NCBI GenBank assembly: GCA_031411235.1
Contig: JANOAR010000075.1
Span: 1 to 26,523 of the forward strand
Length of the DNA: 26,523 bases
Reading direction: 5' to 3'
DNA from: JANOAR01 sp031411235
Lineage (GTDB): Bacteria > Verrucomicrobiota > Verrucomicrobiia > Verrucomicrobiales > Verrucomicrobiaceae
The position numbers were made by a program, and so were the translations under genes. The notes under the pieces are model-generated. The model was not told the origin of the DNA. It made no database searches and worked only from the letters and a program-made list of their open reading frames with translations. The stretch's first letter is position 1. Every line of letters begins with the position of its first letter. Shown piece by piece: positions 1 through 6,747 of this stretch.

Positions 1-20
1 AGACGGGCCTGCTTCATGGT

Positions 21-150
21 CTAGGCTAGGCTAGGCTAGGCTAGGCTAGGCTAGGCTAGGCTAGGCTAGGCTAGGCTAGGCTAGGCTAGGCTAGGCTAGG
101 CTAGGCTAGGCTAGGCTAGGCTAGGCTAGGCTAGGCTAGGCTAGGCTAGG
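21..150. repeat. (CTAGG)26 pentanucleotide tandem array
   Basis: Twenty-six uninterrupted identical copies of the pentamer CTAGG run through this segment. They are followed by three decayed copies (CGAGG, GGAGG, GGAGG; 151-165). A period of five rotates through all reading frames and every copy contains TAG, so all three forward frames stop every 15 bases. The reverse complement also contains TAG in each unit, so the array cannot be coding on either strand. Each copy carries the palindromic tetramer CTAG, which is usually strongly under-represented in bacterial genomes. The role is unknown: slipped-strand microsatellite, protein-binding array or assembly artefact near a contig edge are all possible. 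Confidence 0.97.
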
Positions 151-248
151 CGAGGGGAGGGGAGGGGCAAGTGCATGATGGCTTTGGAACTCCCTGCTCG
201 CATCGCAGCCATCATGCCAGCTAGCATCGTCGCATGTGTTGCTTTACT
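151..248. other. gene-free spacer between pentamer array and IS66 left end
   Basis: This short stretch holds a G-rich decayed tail of the CTAGG array (151-165) and then about 80 bases with no convincing gene. An open frame beginning near 175 runs into the insertion sequence and has no recognisable homology. The segment does not encode the missing N-terminus of the truncated gene found on the other side of the insertion sequence, so the two flanks do not look like halves of one interrupted gene. Confidence 0.5.
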
Positions 249-272
249 GTATCCGGGTTCCACCGCCCCGTG
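249..272 (+). repeat. IS66 left terminal inverted repeat
   Basis: These 24 bases match the reverse complement of 2259-2282 at 21 of 24 positions; the three mismatches are at positions 12, 15 and 16 of the repeat. This copy begins GTATCC exactly like the right end, so it is taken as the outer boundary of the element. Confidence 0.88.
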
Positions 273-273
273 G

Positions 274-298
274 GTGTCCGGGTTCCACCGCCCCGTGG
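274..298 (+). repeat. tandem second copy of the IS66 left end
   Basis: These 25 bases repeat 249-273 directly with a single difference (GTGTCC instead of GTATCC), giving two adjacent head-to-tail copies of the terminal repeat at the left end only. No comparable second copy is seen inside the right end. It may be a second transposase-binding site, or the remnant of an earlier end created by local duplication. Confidence 0.88.
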
Positions 299-322
299 CG
301 TGGTGCTTGACGTTTGATCAAA

Positions 323-1756
323 TTAGACCTGAGCGACGGCACTCTGAGCTAGGGCTTGGCGCATTGTGGTTTGTTCGGCGGCCCAGGCTTGGGGTGTGAG
401 GCGATGCACGGTTTGGTTCGTCTCGGTGGGCAGGCGTTTGAAGAGGTCTGTCAAATACGCGGTGGCGTCGATGCCTGCTCGGTGGCAGTTGCCGATCAAG
501 GTATAGAACGTCGCGTCGCGTGCGCCGGTGTTTGCATCACTCATGAAGAGCCAGTTTTTTTTGCCGATGGCGCTGGGGCGGATGGCGTTCTCGATGAGGT
601 TGTTGTCGATCTGCACTCGGCCATCTCTGAGGAACACGTTCAACTTGTCCCACTGGTTGAGGGCATAGGTGATTGCTTCGCCCGTGAGGCTTCGCGGTCG
701 GTGTTTGTGGCTGGCTTGAAGGTGTTGAAGTCGGGCTTTGATGTGCGCCATGATGGGGGCGCTGTGTTGCTGCCGGGTGCTTTGCACTTCTTCGGGTCCT
801 GCTCTTGCTTCGCGTAATCGTGCTTCGATTTGGTAGAGTTGCTGCACTTGGCCGAGCACCCACTGCGCGTCTTCGCCTTCGTCTTTGGCTTCAAAAAACT
901 TCCTTCGCGCGTGCGCCAGGCAGCCAGCGAGTTCGATGCTGCCTGTGCGGGCGGGCTGCTTGAGGAACGCTTCATACGCGCTGTAGCCGTCGCATTGGAT
1001 GATGCCTTGGAAGTCCTTGGGCACGAGGCTTTCCAAGGTCGCTGCGGCGCGGCTGGTGTTCCATGCGAACAGGCACACATTGCGCACGGGGTTGTAGATG
1101 ACCCATAGGTAGCCGGTGCCACAGACGCCCTCACGCTGTGGGTCTTGATACTTCACGGGTGTTTCGTCACATTGCACGTAGCCACCCTGGAACACGTTGC
1201 GTTTGATGTGCTCCAGGACAAGGCCGCTGGCTTCATGCGCCATGCCCATCCAGCCGCACAACGTCTGGCGTTGGATGGGCAGGCCCATGCGCTCATACAT
1301 CTGCGCGATGCGGTAATACGGCAGGTGCAACTCGAAGTGGTTGCTGGCGGTATGCGCAAGCAGCCGTGGGGTGGCGATGCAGCGGTCTTGCAAGGTGTGC
1401 AGGGGCGCGGTGATGGGCGGCAGGTGGCGGGCGTCGTTGCGCACATACTTCCGTCGAATGAGCTTCTGGCACTCGAAGCGCCCGGGCATGTAGTCGATGA
1501 GCTTGGTGACTTCTGCGCCCATGCAAGTCCACGCTTCGGGCTCGGCTTTAACTTCCGGTGGATCCATGATGATTTCGCTCACGGGCAGTCTAGCGATGAG
1601 TTCATCAAGCGTGCGCTTCCTGCGTTTAGCTGGCGCTGCGCCCGCTGCTACGGTTGCTTCAGCCTCCGAGTCGCACGCTGCCGAATCGGAGGCGTCGGCT
1701 TTTTTTGAGCCGTCGTCAGAGGCTTGGTTTTGCAACGCGTCGAACACCATCTGCAA
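323..1756 (-). CDS. tnpC: IS66 family transposase (TnpC)
   Basis: This is the DDE transposase that cuts and joins the ends of the element. Numbered from the TTG start at 1756 (477 aa), the catalytic residues are D197 (in VQCDETPVKY), D256 (in IIQCDGYSAYE) and E389 (in LIENAIRPSAIGKKNW). The C-terminus has the usual IS66 tail (TLIGNCHRAGIDATAYL). The segment before the catalytic core (PGRFECQKLIRRKYVRND) lacks the paired cysteines of the zinc ribbon found in many IS66 transposases. The start is uncertain. The residues EKLDPAQ, typical of a TnpC N-terminus, lie in frame just upstream, directly after the tnpA stop codon, so the true start may differ or expression may depend on coupling to tnpA. 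Confidence 0.95.
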   Translation of the reverse strand: MQMVFDALQNQASDDGSKKADASDSAACDSEAEATVAAGAAPAKRRKRTLDELIARLPVSEIIMDPPEVKAEPEAWTCMGAEVTKLIDYMPGRFECQKLIRRKYVRNDARHLPPITAPLHTLQDRCIATPRLLAHTASNHFELHLPYYRIAQMYERMGLPIQRQTLCGWMGMAHEASGLVLEHIKRNVFQGGYVQCDETPVKYQDPQREGVCGTGYLWVIYNPVRNVCLFAWNTSRAAATLESLVPKDFQGIIQCDGYSAYEAFLKQPARTGSIELAGCLAHARRKFFEAKDEGEDAQWVLGQVQQLYQIEARLREARAGPEEVQSTRQQHSAPIMAHIKARLQHLQASHKHRPRSLTGEAITYALNQWDKLNVFLRDGRVQIDNNLIENAIRPSAIGKKNWLFMSDANTGARDATFYTLIGNCHRAGIDATAYLTDLFKRLPTETNQTVHRLTPQAWAAEQTTMRQALAQSAVAQV

Positions 1757-1777
1757 CTGCGCAGGATCGAGCTTTTC

Positions 1778-2212
1778 TCAGCATGGCGTGCGTAGGGCGT
1801 TGAGGAGTTGGGCCGCAAGCGCCACCTGCGCCGCGTCGGCGATGCGCATCTTCGCACCACCCGGCAGCAGCAGTTCCAGCGCAGAGGAAGATAGGGCCGA
1901 CGACTCGCTGCCCGAAGCTGGTACGACAGCACTGGCTGCAACCACCGCTTCCATCAGCCGCAGCGGCACCGCAGTTGCCTGGGGCTTTGCAGACACAGCG
2001 CGATGCGGGGCATACTCATCCCTCGCATGACGCCGCGCCTGCATCCAGCAGGCAAAGGTTTGGTAGTTAACACCCGCAAGCCGGGCAAACTGCGTGCCCT
2101 TGAGCCCGCTGCGTTCAAACGCATCCAGCATCGACTCACGCTGCTCCTTGCTCACCGTGACGCGCCCAAGGGCATCACGTTTCAATATCGTCTTCGCTTC
2201 AACTTCATCCAT
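1778..2212 (-). CDS. tnpA: IS66 accessory protein TnpA
   Basis: This 144-residue protein is a small IS66 accessory protein. The N-terminal half has a helix-turn-helix typical of TnpA (about residues 20-60, including LKGTQFARLAGVNYQTFACW). A low-complexity Ala/Ser stretch follows, then the conserved tail LELLLPGGAKMRIADAAQVA. The ATG at 2212 sits 46 bases inside the right terminal repeat. Its stop codon (1780-1778) is in the same reading frame as the downstream tnpC, with only 21 bases to the annotated tnpC start. No tnpB lies between them, unlike the canonical tnpA-tnpB-tnpC order. Confidence 0.88.
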   Translation of the reverse strand: MDEVEAKTILKRDALGRVTVSKEQRESMLDAFERSGLKGTQFARLAGVNYQTFACWMQARRHARDEYAPHRAVSAKPQATAVPLRLMEAVVAASAVVPASGSESSALSSSALELLLPGGAKMRIADAAQVALAAQLLNALRTPC

Positions 2213-2213
2213 A

Positions 2214-2240
2214 AGAGCCGTAGTTTATGGCTACGCCTCT
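2214..2240 (-). promoter_or_regulatory. hairpin in the tnpA leader
   Basis: The arms 2214-2223 and 2231-2240 are reverse complements with one mismatch and enclose a 7-base loop. On the transcribed minus strand the hairpin ends two bases before the tnpA ATG, where a ribosome would bind. It could limit translation of tnpA, as leader structures do in other insertion sequences. This is inference from sequence only. Confidence 0.45.
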
Positions 2241-2258
2241 AATGGATGACTCAATTAA

Positions 2259-2282
2259 CACGGGGCTATGAAACCCGGATAC
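2259..2282 (-). repeat. IS66 right terminal inverted repeat
   Basis: The reverse complement of this 24-base segment matches 249-272 at 21 positions and begins GTATCCGGGTT. It marks the tnpA-proximal end of the insertion sequence and lies directly against the open reading frame of the next gene. Confidence 0.88.
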
Positions 2283-2319
2283 CATCTTCACCCGCCTCGA
2301 TAAGCATGAGCGGCAGTTT

Positions 2320-2994
2320 GTGGTTTATGCCATGTCTGTTGAGACTCGTCAGGAGGTTGCGATGGTTTTGCCATTGCCCATAAAGCCAGGCAGTGGGGAG
2401 GATGCCGTCCGCTTTATCAACCTTGAGGCGTATCCCGACTTATTTGACGACATGCACAAGGGCTTTCCTGAGCCGCGAAGTTATGGCGCAAAATCACCTG
2501 TCGCTGTAGCCGCCCCAAGAAGCAGGACGCTTGAAGTCCATACGGTCGGCGCCTTCGAGGCGAGCTATGTGCCCACACCAGCGGACTTCAGCCGACTCAG
2601 CCGACGCTTTCGATTGCCAGATGGCACCTGGGAAAAATTACCCGGCTATGCAGGCTTTGGTTTCGCCGTTTTCAAGCTCAAGCAGGGTAACCGCCACGTT
2701 CATCCGATGTCTTTCTCTTTTCCCACGGCCATGCCCGACAAGCTTTTCTTTCCCACATTGCATATTCACGATGGTGAAGTGCATGAGAAGGCAGAGTTCG
2801 ACCACACGCTCTATTGTCAGACGGCTAAGACACCGAGGCCCGACTGGAGTGAATCGCCACAGCTTGCCCTGCAATTCATGAAAGCAGGCGAAACCCAAGG
2901 TATCGTCCTGCCCAATGAGCACATCTACCGGCGAAAGCTGTACGGCGAGTTGGCCAACACCGACTGGCTGGTGAAGGCGCGGGCAGTGGCTTGA
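2320..2994 (+). CDS. conserved hypothetical protein, 5'-truncated by the IS66 element
   Basis: No function is known. The 224-residue product is soluble, without signal peptide or membrane segment. It has features I associate with an uncharacterised bacterial family: EDAVRFINLEAYPDLF, a GAFEASYVPTPADF-like segment, YAGFGFAVFKLKQG, HPMSFSFP and FPTLHIHDGEVHEKAEFDHTLYC. The frame stays open upstream of the GTG at 2320. It reads DTIFTRLDKHERQFVVYAM back to the IS66 end at 2282, and this part looks like native family sequence. The start codon and roughly the first 15-20 residues therefore appear to have been removed by the insertion. Any product today would need an internal start (GTG 2320 or ATG 2332) and a promoter from the element. 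Treat as a probable pseudogene. Confidence 0.72.
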   Translation: MVYAMSVETRQEVAMVLPLPIKPGSGEDAVRFINLEAYPDLFDDMHKGFPEPRSYGAKSPVAVAAPRSRTLEVHTVGAFEASYVPTPADFSRLSRRFRLPDGTWEKLPGYAGFGFAVFKLKQGNRHVHPMSFSFPTAMPDKLFFPTLHIHDGEVHEKAEFDHTLYCQTAKTPRPDWSESPQLALQFMKAGETQGIVLPNEHIYRRKLYGELANTDWLVKARAVA

Positions 2995-3167
2995 TCAATG
3001 CCGTTGACCTCACGCCGCGCGATGCCCCACATAAGCCTCGCCGAGGCGAGAAAATGCCTTTGGGTCGTGGCCCACGACGCAGCCATTCGTGCTCTGCATT
3101 CCCCTTCGATGAAGGATCAACATCCCAACGCCCGTCTGCCTTTGATACTCGTTCATCACTTGAAGCC
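2995..3167 (+). other. copA leader region
   Basis: This stretch is open in frame with copA from a TTG at 2991, but the predicted peptide is Arg/Pro-rich and unlike any P-type ATPase N-terminus, so it is taken as non-coding. It contains a compact inverted repeat (GCCTCG at 3035-3040, CGAGGC at 3042-3047) that could form a small hairpin after the upstream gene. No convincing promoter or copper-responsive operator was recognised. Confidence 0.4.
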
Positions 3168-5324
3168 ATGCCCGAAGCCACCTCACCCAACAAGCCTGAT
3201 GCCAAGCCTAAGCCGCCGCCTGCGAAGGGCGAGGCGAGCTGTTGCGGCTCGCATGGGGAGGCTGCTGCACCTGCCTTGCCACCCGCCAGTGGTTCCTGCT
3301 GCGGTGATGAAGCCGATGAGCTGCGCGATCTGATGCGGCGCTTCTGGATTGGCCTTGCGCTCACCTTGCCAGTGCTGCTGCTAGCGATGGGCAAGGGACT
3401 TGCTCTTGTCGATGCGTTTAGCCCCACGGCGAGTGGCTGGGTGCAGTATGTACTCACCACGGCGGTCGTCTTCTGGTGTGGCTGGCCGTTACTCAGCCGT
3501 GCGGTGGAGTCGGTGCGCGGGTTGCATCTGAATATGTTTACGCTCATCGGTCTTGGCGTGTTGGCAGCTTGGGGTTACAGCCTCGGCGTGTTGCTGTTTC
3601 CCTGGCGTGTGCCGCATGTTTTGCAGCATGGCGGCAGCGTGTCTTATTACTTCGAGTCGGCGGCAGTCATCACCGTGCTGGTGCTGCTGGGCCAGGTGCT
3701 GGAGGCAAGGGCACGCGCGGCGACGGGCACCGCGATGGAGGCGCTGATGCGGCTGGTGCCGAAGACGGTGTGGCGGGTGACGCGCAGTGGCGATGAAGAG
3801 GTGCCGCTGAACCGCGTGCTCATCGGCGATGTGCTGCGGGTGAAACCGGGAGCGCAGGTGCCGGTGGATGGCCTCGTGTTGGAAGGCAGCAGCGCGGTGG
3901 ATGAAGCCATGCTCACAGGCGAGTCGATGCCCGTGAAGAAGACCAAGGGCAGCCATGCCACGGCGGGCACCGTCAATGGCACAGGCAGCTTTTTGCTGCG
4001 CGCCGAGCGCGTGGGCAGCGCGACGGTGCTGAGCCAGATCGTCGAGATGGTGGCCACCGCCCAGCGCAGCCGGGCACCGATCCAGCGCCTTGCGGATCGC
4101 GTATCGGCGTGGTTCGTGCCAGCGGTCATGCTCATCGCGTTTGTCACTTTTTTGCTGTGGCTGAATCTCGGCCCTGAGCCACGACTTGCCTTTGCCCTCA
4201 TCAATGCCGTTGCCGTGCTCATCATCGCCTGCCCTTGTGCGCTCGGCTTGGCCACGCCGATGGCGCTCACCGTGGGCATCGGACGTGCGGCGCAGCTTGG
4301 CGTGCTGGTCAAAGATGCCGAGGCACTGGAGACGCTGGAGGGCGTCGATACGCTGATGCTCGACAAGACGGGCACGCTCACCGAGGGCCACCCCTCGCTG
4401 ACCCTTGCCCACCCGCTGCCAGGGCAGAACGCACGCGACCTGCTCACCTGGGCCGCCGCGCTGGAAACCCGCAGCGAGCACCCGCTGGCGCTGGCTTTTG
4501 TGCAGGCGGCAAAGGAGCGCGGTATCCGCCTGCCGAGCGTGGAGCAGTTCGTCGCTGTCGCGGGTTCAGGCGTCGCGGGCATGGTGGCCGGGCACGAAGT
4601 CGCCCTGGGCAAAGAAGCGCTCATGGCGCAGGCCGATGTCACGCTGCCGAGCGAACTCAGCGACCTCGCGTCAAGGCAGCGAGCCCTGGGCAGCACCGTT
4701 GTCTTCATGGCGGTGGATGGGAAGGCGACAGCGCTATTCGCCATTGGCGACAAGGCCAAGGCCAGCTCCGCCACAGCCGTCGCGGGCCTGCACGCGATGG
4801 GGCTAAAGGTCATCATGGTCACAGGCGATCACAAAGCTACCGCGGAGTCCATGGCGACGGCGCTCGGCATTGATGAAGTCCGCGCCGAGGTGGGGCCGAA
4901 GGAAAAGCTCTATCAAGTCTATGGCGCTCGCGACGAGGGCCGCCGTGTCGCCTTCGCTGGCGACGGCATCAATGACGGCCCCGCGCTCGCTGCTGCGAAT
5001 GTGGGCATCGCCATGGGCACTGGTACCGACGTGGCCATGCACAGCGCAGGCGTGACGCTGCTCAAAGGCGACCTCAGCGGTATTCACACCGCCATCGCTC
5101 TGAGTCGCGAAACGATGCGCACCATCCGGCAGAACCTGTGGTTCGCCTTCCTCTACAACGGTATCGGCATCGCCATCGCCGCAGGCCTGCTTTACCCCCT
5201 CACGGGTTGGTTGATGAGCCCCATGCTGGCCAGCGCTGCGATGTGCCTTAGCAGTCTCTCGGTCGTGCTCAACAGTCTGCGACTACGCACGGCTGGCAGC
5301 GATGCATCATCGGTTATTCTTTAG
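3168..5324 (+). CDS. copA: Cu+-type P1B ATPase (CopA-like)
   Basis: This is an inner-membrane ATPase that exports monovalent copper (possibly silver) at the expense of ATP. From the ATG at 3168 (718 aa) the landmarks are the actuator loop TGES (250-253), the membrane CPC ion site (355-357), the phosphorylation site DKTGT (D399), the SEHP nucleotide-binding motif, MVTGDH and the hinge GDGIND (598-603). The last membrane segments carry FLYN and MxxSxxS patterns expected for Cu+ pumps. It lacks the N-terminal HMA domain with GMTCxxC. Instead it has a short Pro/Ala-rich tail with two CCG motifs (C25-C26 and C44-C45) that may bind metal. No copper regulator or chaperone gene is adjacent. Its last 11 bases overlap the convergent next gene. 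Confidence 0.93.
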   Translation: MPEATSPNKPDAKPKPPPAKGEASCCGSHGEAAAPALPPASGSCCGDEADELRDLMRRFWIGLALTLPVLLLAMGKGLALVDAFSPTASGWVQYVLTTAVVFWCGWPLLSRAVESVRGLHLNMFTLIGLGVLAAWGYSLGVLLFPWRVPHVLQHGGSVSYYFESAAVITVLVLLGQVLEARARAATGTAMEALMRLVPKTVWRVTRSGDEEVPLNRVLIGDVLRVKPGAQVPVDGLVLEGSSAVDEAMLTGESMPVKKTKGSHATAGTVNGTGSFLLRAERVGSATVLSQIVEMVATAQRSRAPIQRLADRVSAWFVPAVMLIAFVTFLLWLNLGPEPRLAFALINAVAVLIIACPCALGLATPMALTVGIGRAAQLGVLVKDAEALETLEGVDTLMLDKTGTLTEGHPSLTLAHPLPGQNARDLLTWAAALETRSEHPLALAFVQAAKERGIRLPSVEQFVAVAGSGVAGMVAGHEVALGKEALMAQADVTLPSELSDLASRQRALGSTVVFMAVDGKATALFAIGDKAKASSATAVAGLHAMGLKVIMVTGDHKATAESMATALGIDEVRAEVGPKEKLYQVYGARDEGRRVAFAGDGINDGPALAAANVGIAMGTGTDVAMHSAGVTLLKGDLSGIHTAIALSRETMRTIRQNLWFAFLYNGIGIAIAAGLLYPLTGWLMSPMLASAAMCLSSLSVVLNSLRLRTAGSDASSVIL

Positions 5325-6621
5325 CCGCTGCCAGCGACACGCAGACCAGCTCCTGGTCGCTACGGGCAAAAAGACAGCGCTGGGCATAGGCTGGGTGCGA
5401 CCAGGCGATGCGGTGGCTGCGTCCGCGCAAGTCCGTGCTGGGCGAGATGAACTGGGCACTGCTCAGCCGCTCGAAGCCCTTCGGCGTGAGCTTGGCGATG
5501 ACGATCTCGCCTTTCTCGGTGGTGATCCAGGTGCGGTCGCCATTTTGCACGAAGTAGGCGGTGGCCCAGCGACCATTGGCGAGCAGGGAGGTGTCCGTCC
5601 ATACACGATCCCCCGTGGCGAGATCCAGGCAGCGCATCTCGCCATAACTGTCGATGCCGTAGGCGTGCCCATCGCGAATGAGCGGCGTCATGATCATGCA
5701 ATGCAGCGCATCTGTTTTGCGCTCGCTGATGCCGTGGCGCTGCCAGAGCAGGTCAGGCGTGCTGAGGTTGGGCTTCAGTCCGAACAGGAAAGAGCCGTCG
5801 TAGAACGCGGTCAAAAAGACGCGCTTGCCGTCTTCATCAAGCACAGGGTCGGGCACATTGATGACCATCTTCGTGGGCTTGAAGGCTTCCTTCCAGAACA
5901 CCTTGCCCGTGGCGGGTTCCAGGCAGGCCAGCCAGTTGCCCGTCCACGCGAGCAGCACCTGTTTGCCGCCCTGCTGGATGAGGCGTGGCGAGGAGTAGGA
6001 GGCGCGGCCATCGAGCGCACGCCAGCGTTCCTGCCCCGTCTTTAAATCGAGCGCCACAAGGCAGGCATCGGGCTGGCCTCCCGCTTGGATGATCACCAAG
6101 TCACCCGCCACCAGCGGTGCGGAGGTCACGCCCCAGACGTTGATGATGGCACGCAGTTCGGTAGCCAGATCGCGTGCCCAGAGCACCTTGCCACTCGTGA
6201 TGTCGAGACAATGCAGATGCCCCATGGCACCCAGGGCAAAGGCTCGCCCCTCCGCCACCGTCACCGCTGCACGCGGCCCCAGCGCGTAGTCGATGTCGCG
6301 ATAGACGCAGGGGTAGGCGTGAGTCCACAAGGCCTTGCCGCTGCTGCGGTCAAAGCACCGCACGCGCTCCTGCTCCTCGGGCGCAGTCACCCGATCCGTG
6401 AGGAGCACACGATCCCCCACCACGGTGGGGCCGCTGTAGCCAGCGCCCACCGGGGCCGTCCACACGGGCTTTAGCTCGGGTGTGGCAAACGTTTGCACGA
6501 GGCCTGTCTCATGCCACACGCCATCGCGCGTGGGGCCGCGCCATTGCGGCCAGTCATCGGCGCTCGCTTGGGTGTGGACGGCGAATGCGATGGCGAGAGG
6601 GAATAGCAGGCGAGTGGTCAT
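5314..6621 (-). CDS. secreted PQQ-like beta-propeller repeat protein
   Basis: The 435-residue protein starts with a signal peptide (cleavage predicted after about residue 21, ASA). The mature part opens with WPQWRGP (24-30), a hallmark of a large family of exported PQQ-like propellers in Planctomycetota and Verrucomicrobiota. Repeats of the type GKALWTHAY, GKVLWARDL, GQERWRAL, GKVFWKEAF and GDRVWTDT are spread along the chain, one per propeller blade. Such domains resemble BamB or quinoprotein dehydrogenases, but no catalytic residues were identified, so a scaffold or binding role is as likely as an enzymatic one. It is convergent with copA and divergent from the LRR-kinase gene. Confidence 0.88.
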   Translation of the reverse strand: MTTRLLFPLAIAFAVHTQASADDWPQWRGPTRDGVWHETGLVQTFATPELKPVWTAPVGAGYSGPTVVGDRVLLTDRVTAPEEQERVRCFDRSSGKALWTHAYPCVYRDIDYALGPRAAVTVAEGRAFALGAMGHLHCLDITSGKVLWARDLATELRAIINVWGVTSAPLVAGDLVIIQAGGQPDACLVALDLKTGQERWRALDGRASYSSPRLIQQGGKQVLLAWTGNWLACLEPATGKVFWKEAFKPTKMVINVPDPVLDEDGKRVFLTAFYDGSFLFGLKPNLSTPDLLWQRHGISERKTDALHCMIMTPLIRDGHAYGIDSYGEMRCLDLATGDRVWTDTSLLANGRWATAYFVQNGDRTWITTEKGEIVIAKLTPKGFERLSSAQFISPSTDLRGRSHRIAWSHPAYAQRCLFARSDQELVCVSLAAAKE

Positions 6622-6747
6622 GGCAGGCTCTGACTCGACGCGAGGGCTGGCATTCTATCATGCTCCCTCGTTCTGAATCATGCTGGACACGACGCGCTGG
6701 CGGGTGAATCAGCGGCAGCGGGCGAGGTGCCTGCGCTCCCTTTTCTA

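Larger units (their letters stand above)
249..2282 (-). mobile_element. IS66-family insertion sequence
   Basis: The element is about 2.03 kb and carries tnpA (1778-2212) and the transposase gene tnpC (323-1756), both read from the minus strand. It is bounded by 24-base imperfect terminal inverted repeats (249-272 and 2259-2282) that match at 21 of 24 positions and begin GTATCCGGGTT. The left repeat is followed immediately by a second near-identical direct copy (274-298). IS66 elements normally create 8-bp target duplications, but the flanks here (GCTTTACT on the left, CATCTTCA on the right) do not match. This suggests deletion or recombination after insertion. The usual third gene, tnpB, is absent. 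The right end lies against a 5'-truncated host gene. Confidence 0.9.

Noticed and set aside
21..165. CRISPR array or origin iterons
   Set aside because: The unit is only five bases with no spacers, and there is no cas gene, replication initiator gene or DnaA-box cluster nearby.
175..399. 74-codon frame starting left of the IS66 element
   Set aside because: It crosses the terminal repeats and the antisense of tnpC, and shows no similarity to a known protein or to the truncated neighbour.
241..2290. 8-bp target site duplication around the IS66 element
   Set aside because: The bases flanking the outer repeats (GCTTTACT and CATCTTCA) do not match, and using the inner left repeat does not restore a match.
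2991..3167. TTG start adding 59 residues to CopA
   Set aside because: The added segment is Arg/Pro-rich with no P-type ATPase features, and the ATG at 3168 gives a sensible N-terminus.
3489..4822. Two long minus-strand frames opposite copA
   Set aside because: Both are shadows of the ATPase coding frame, without motifs, starts or context.
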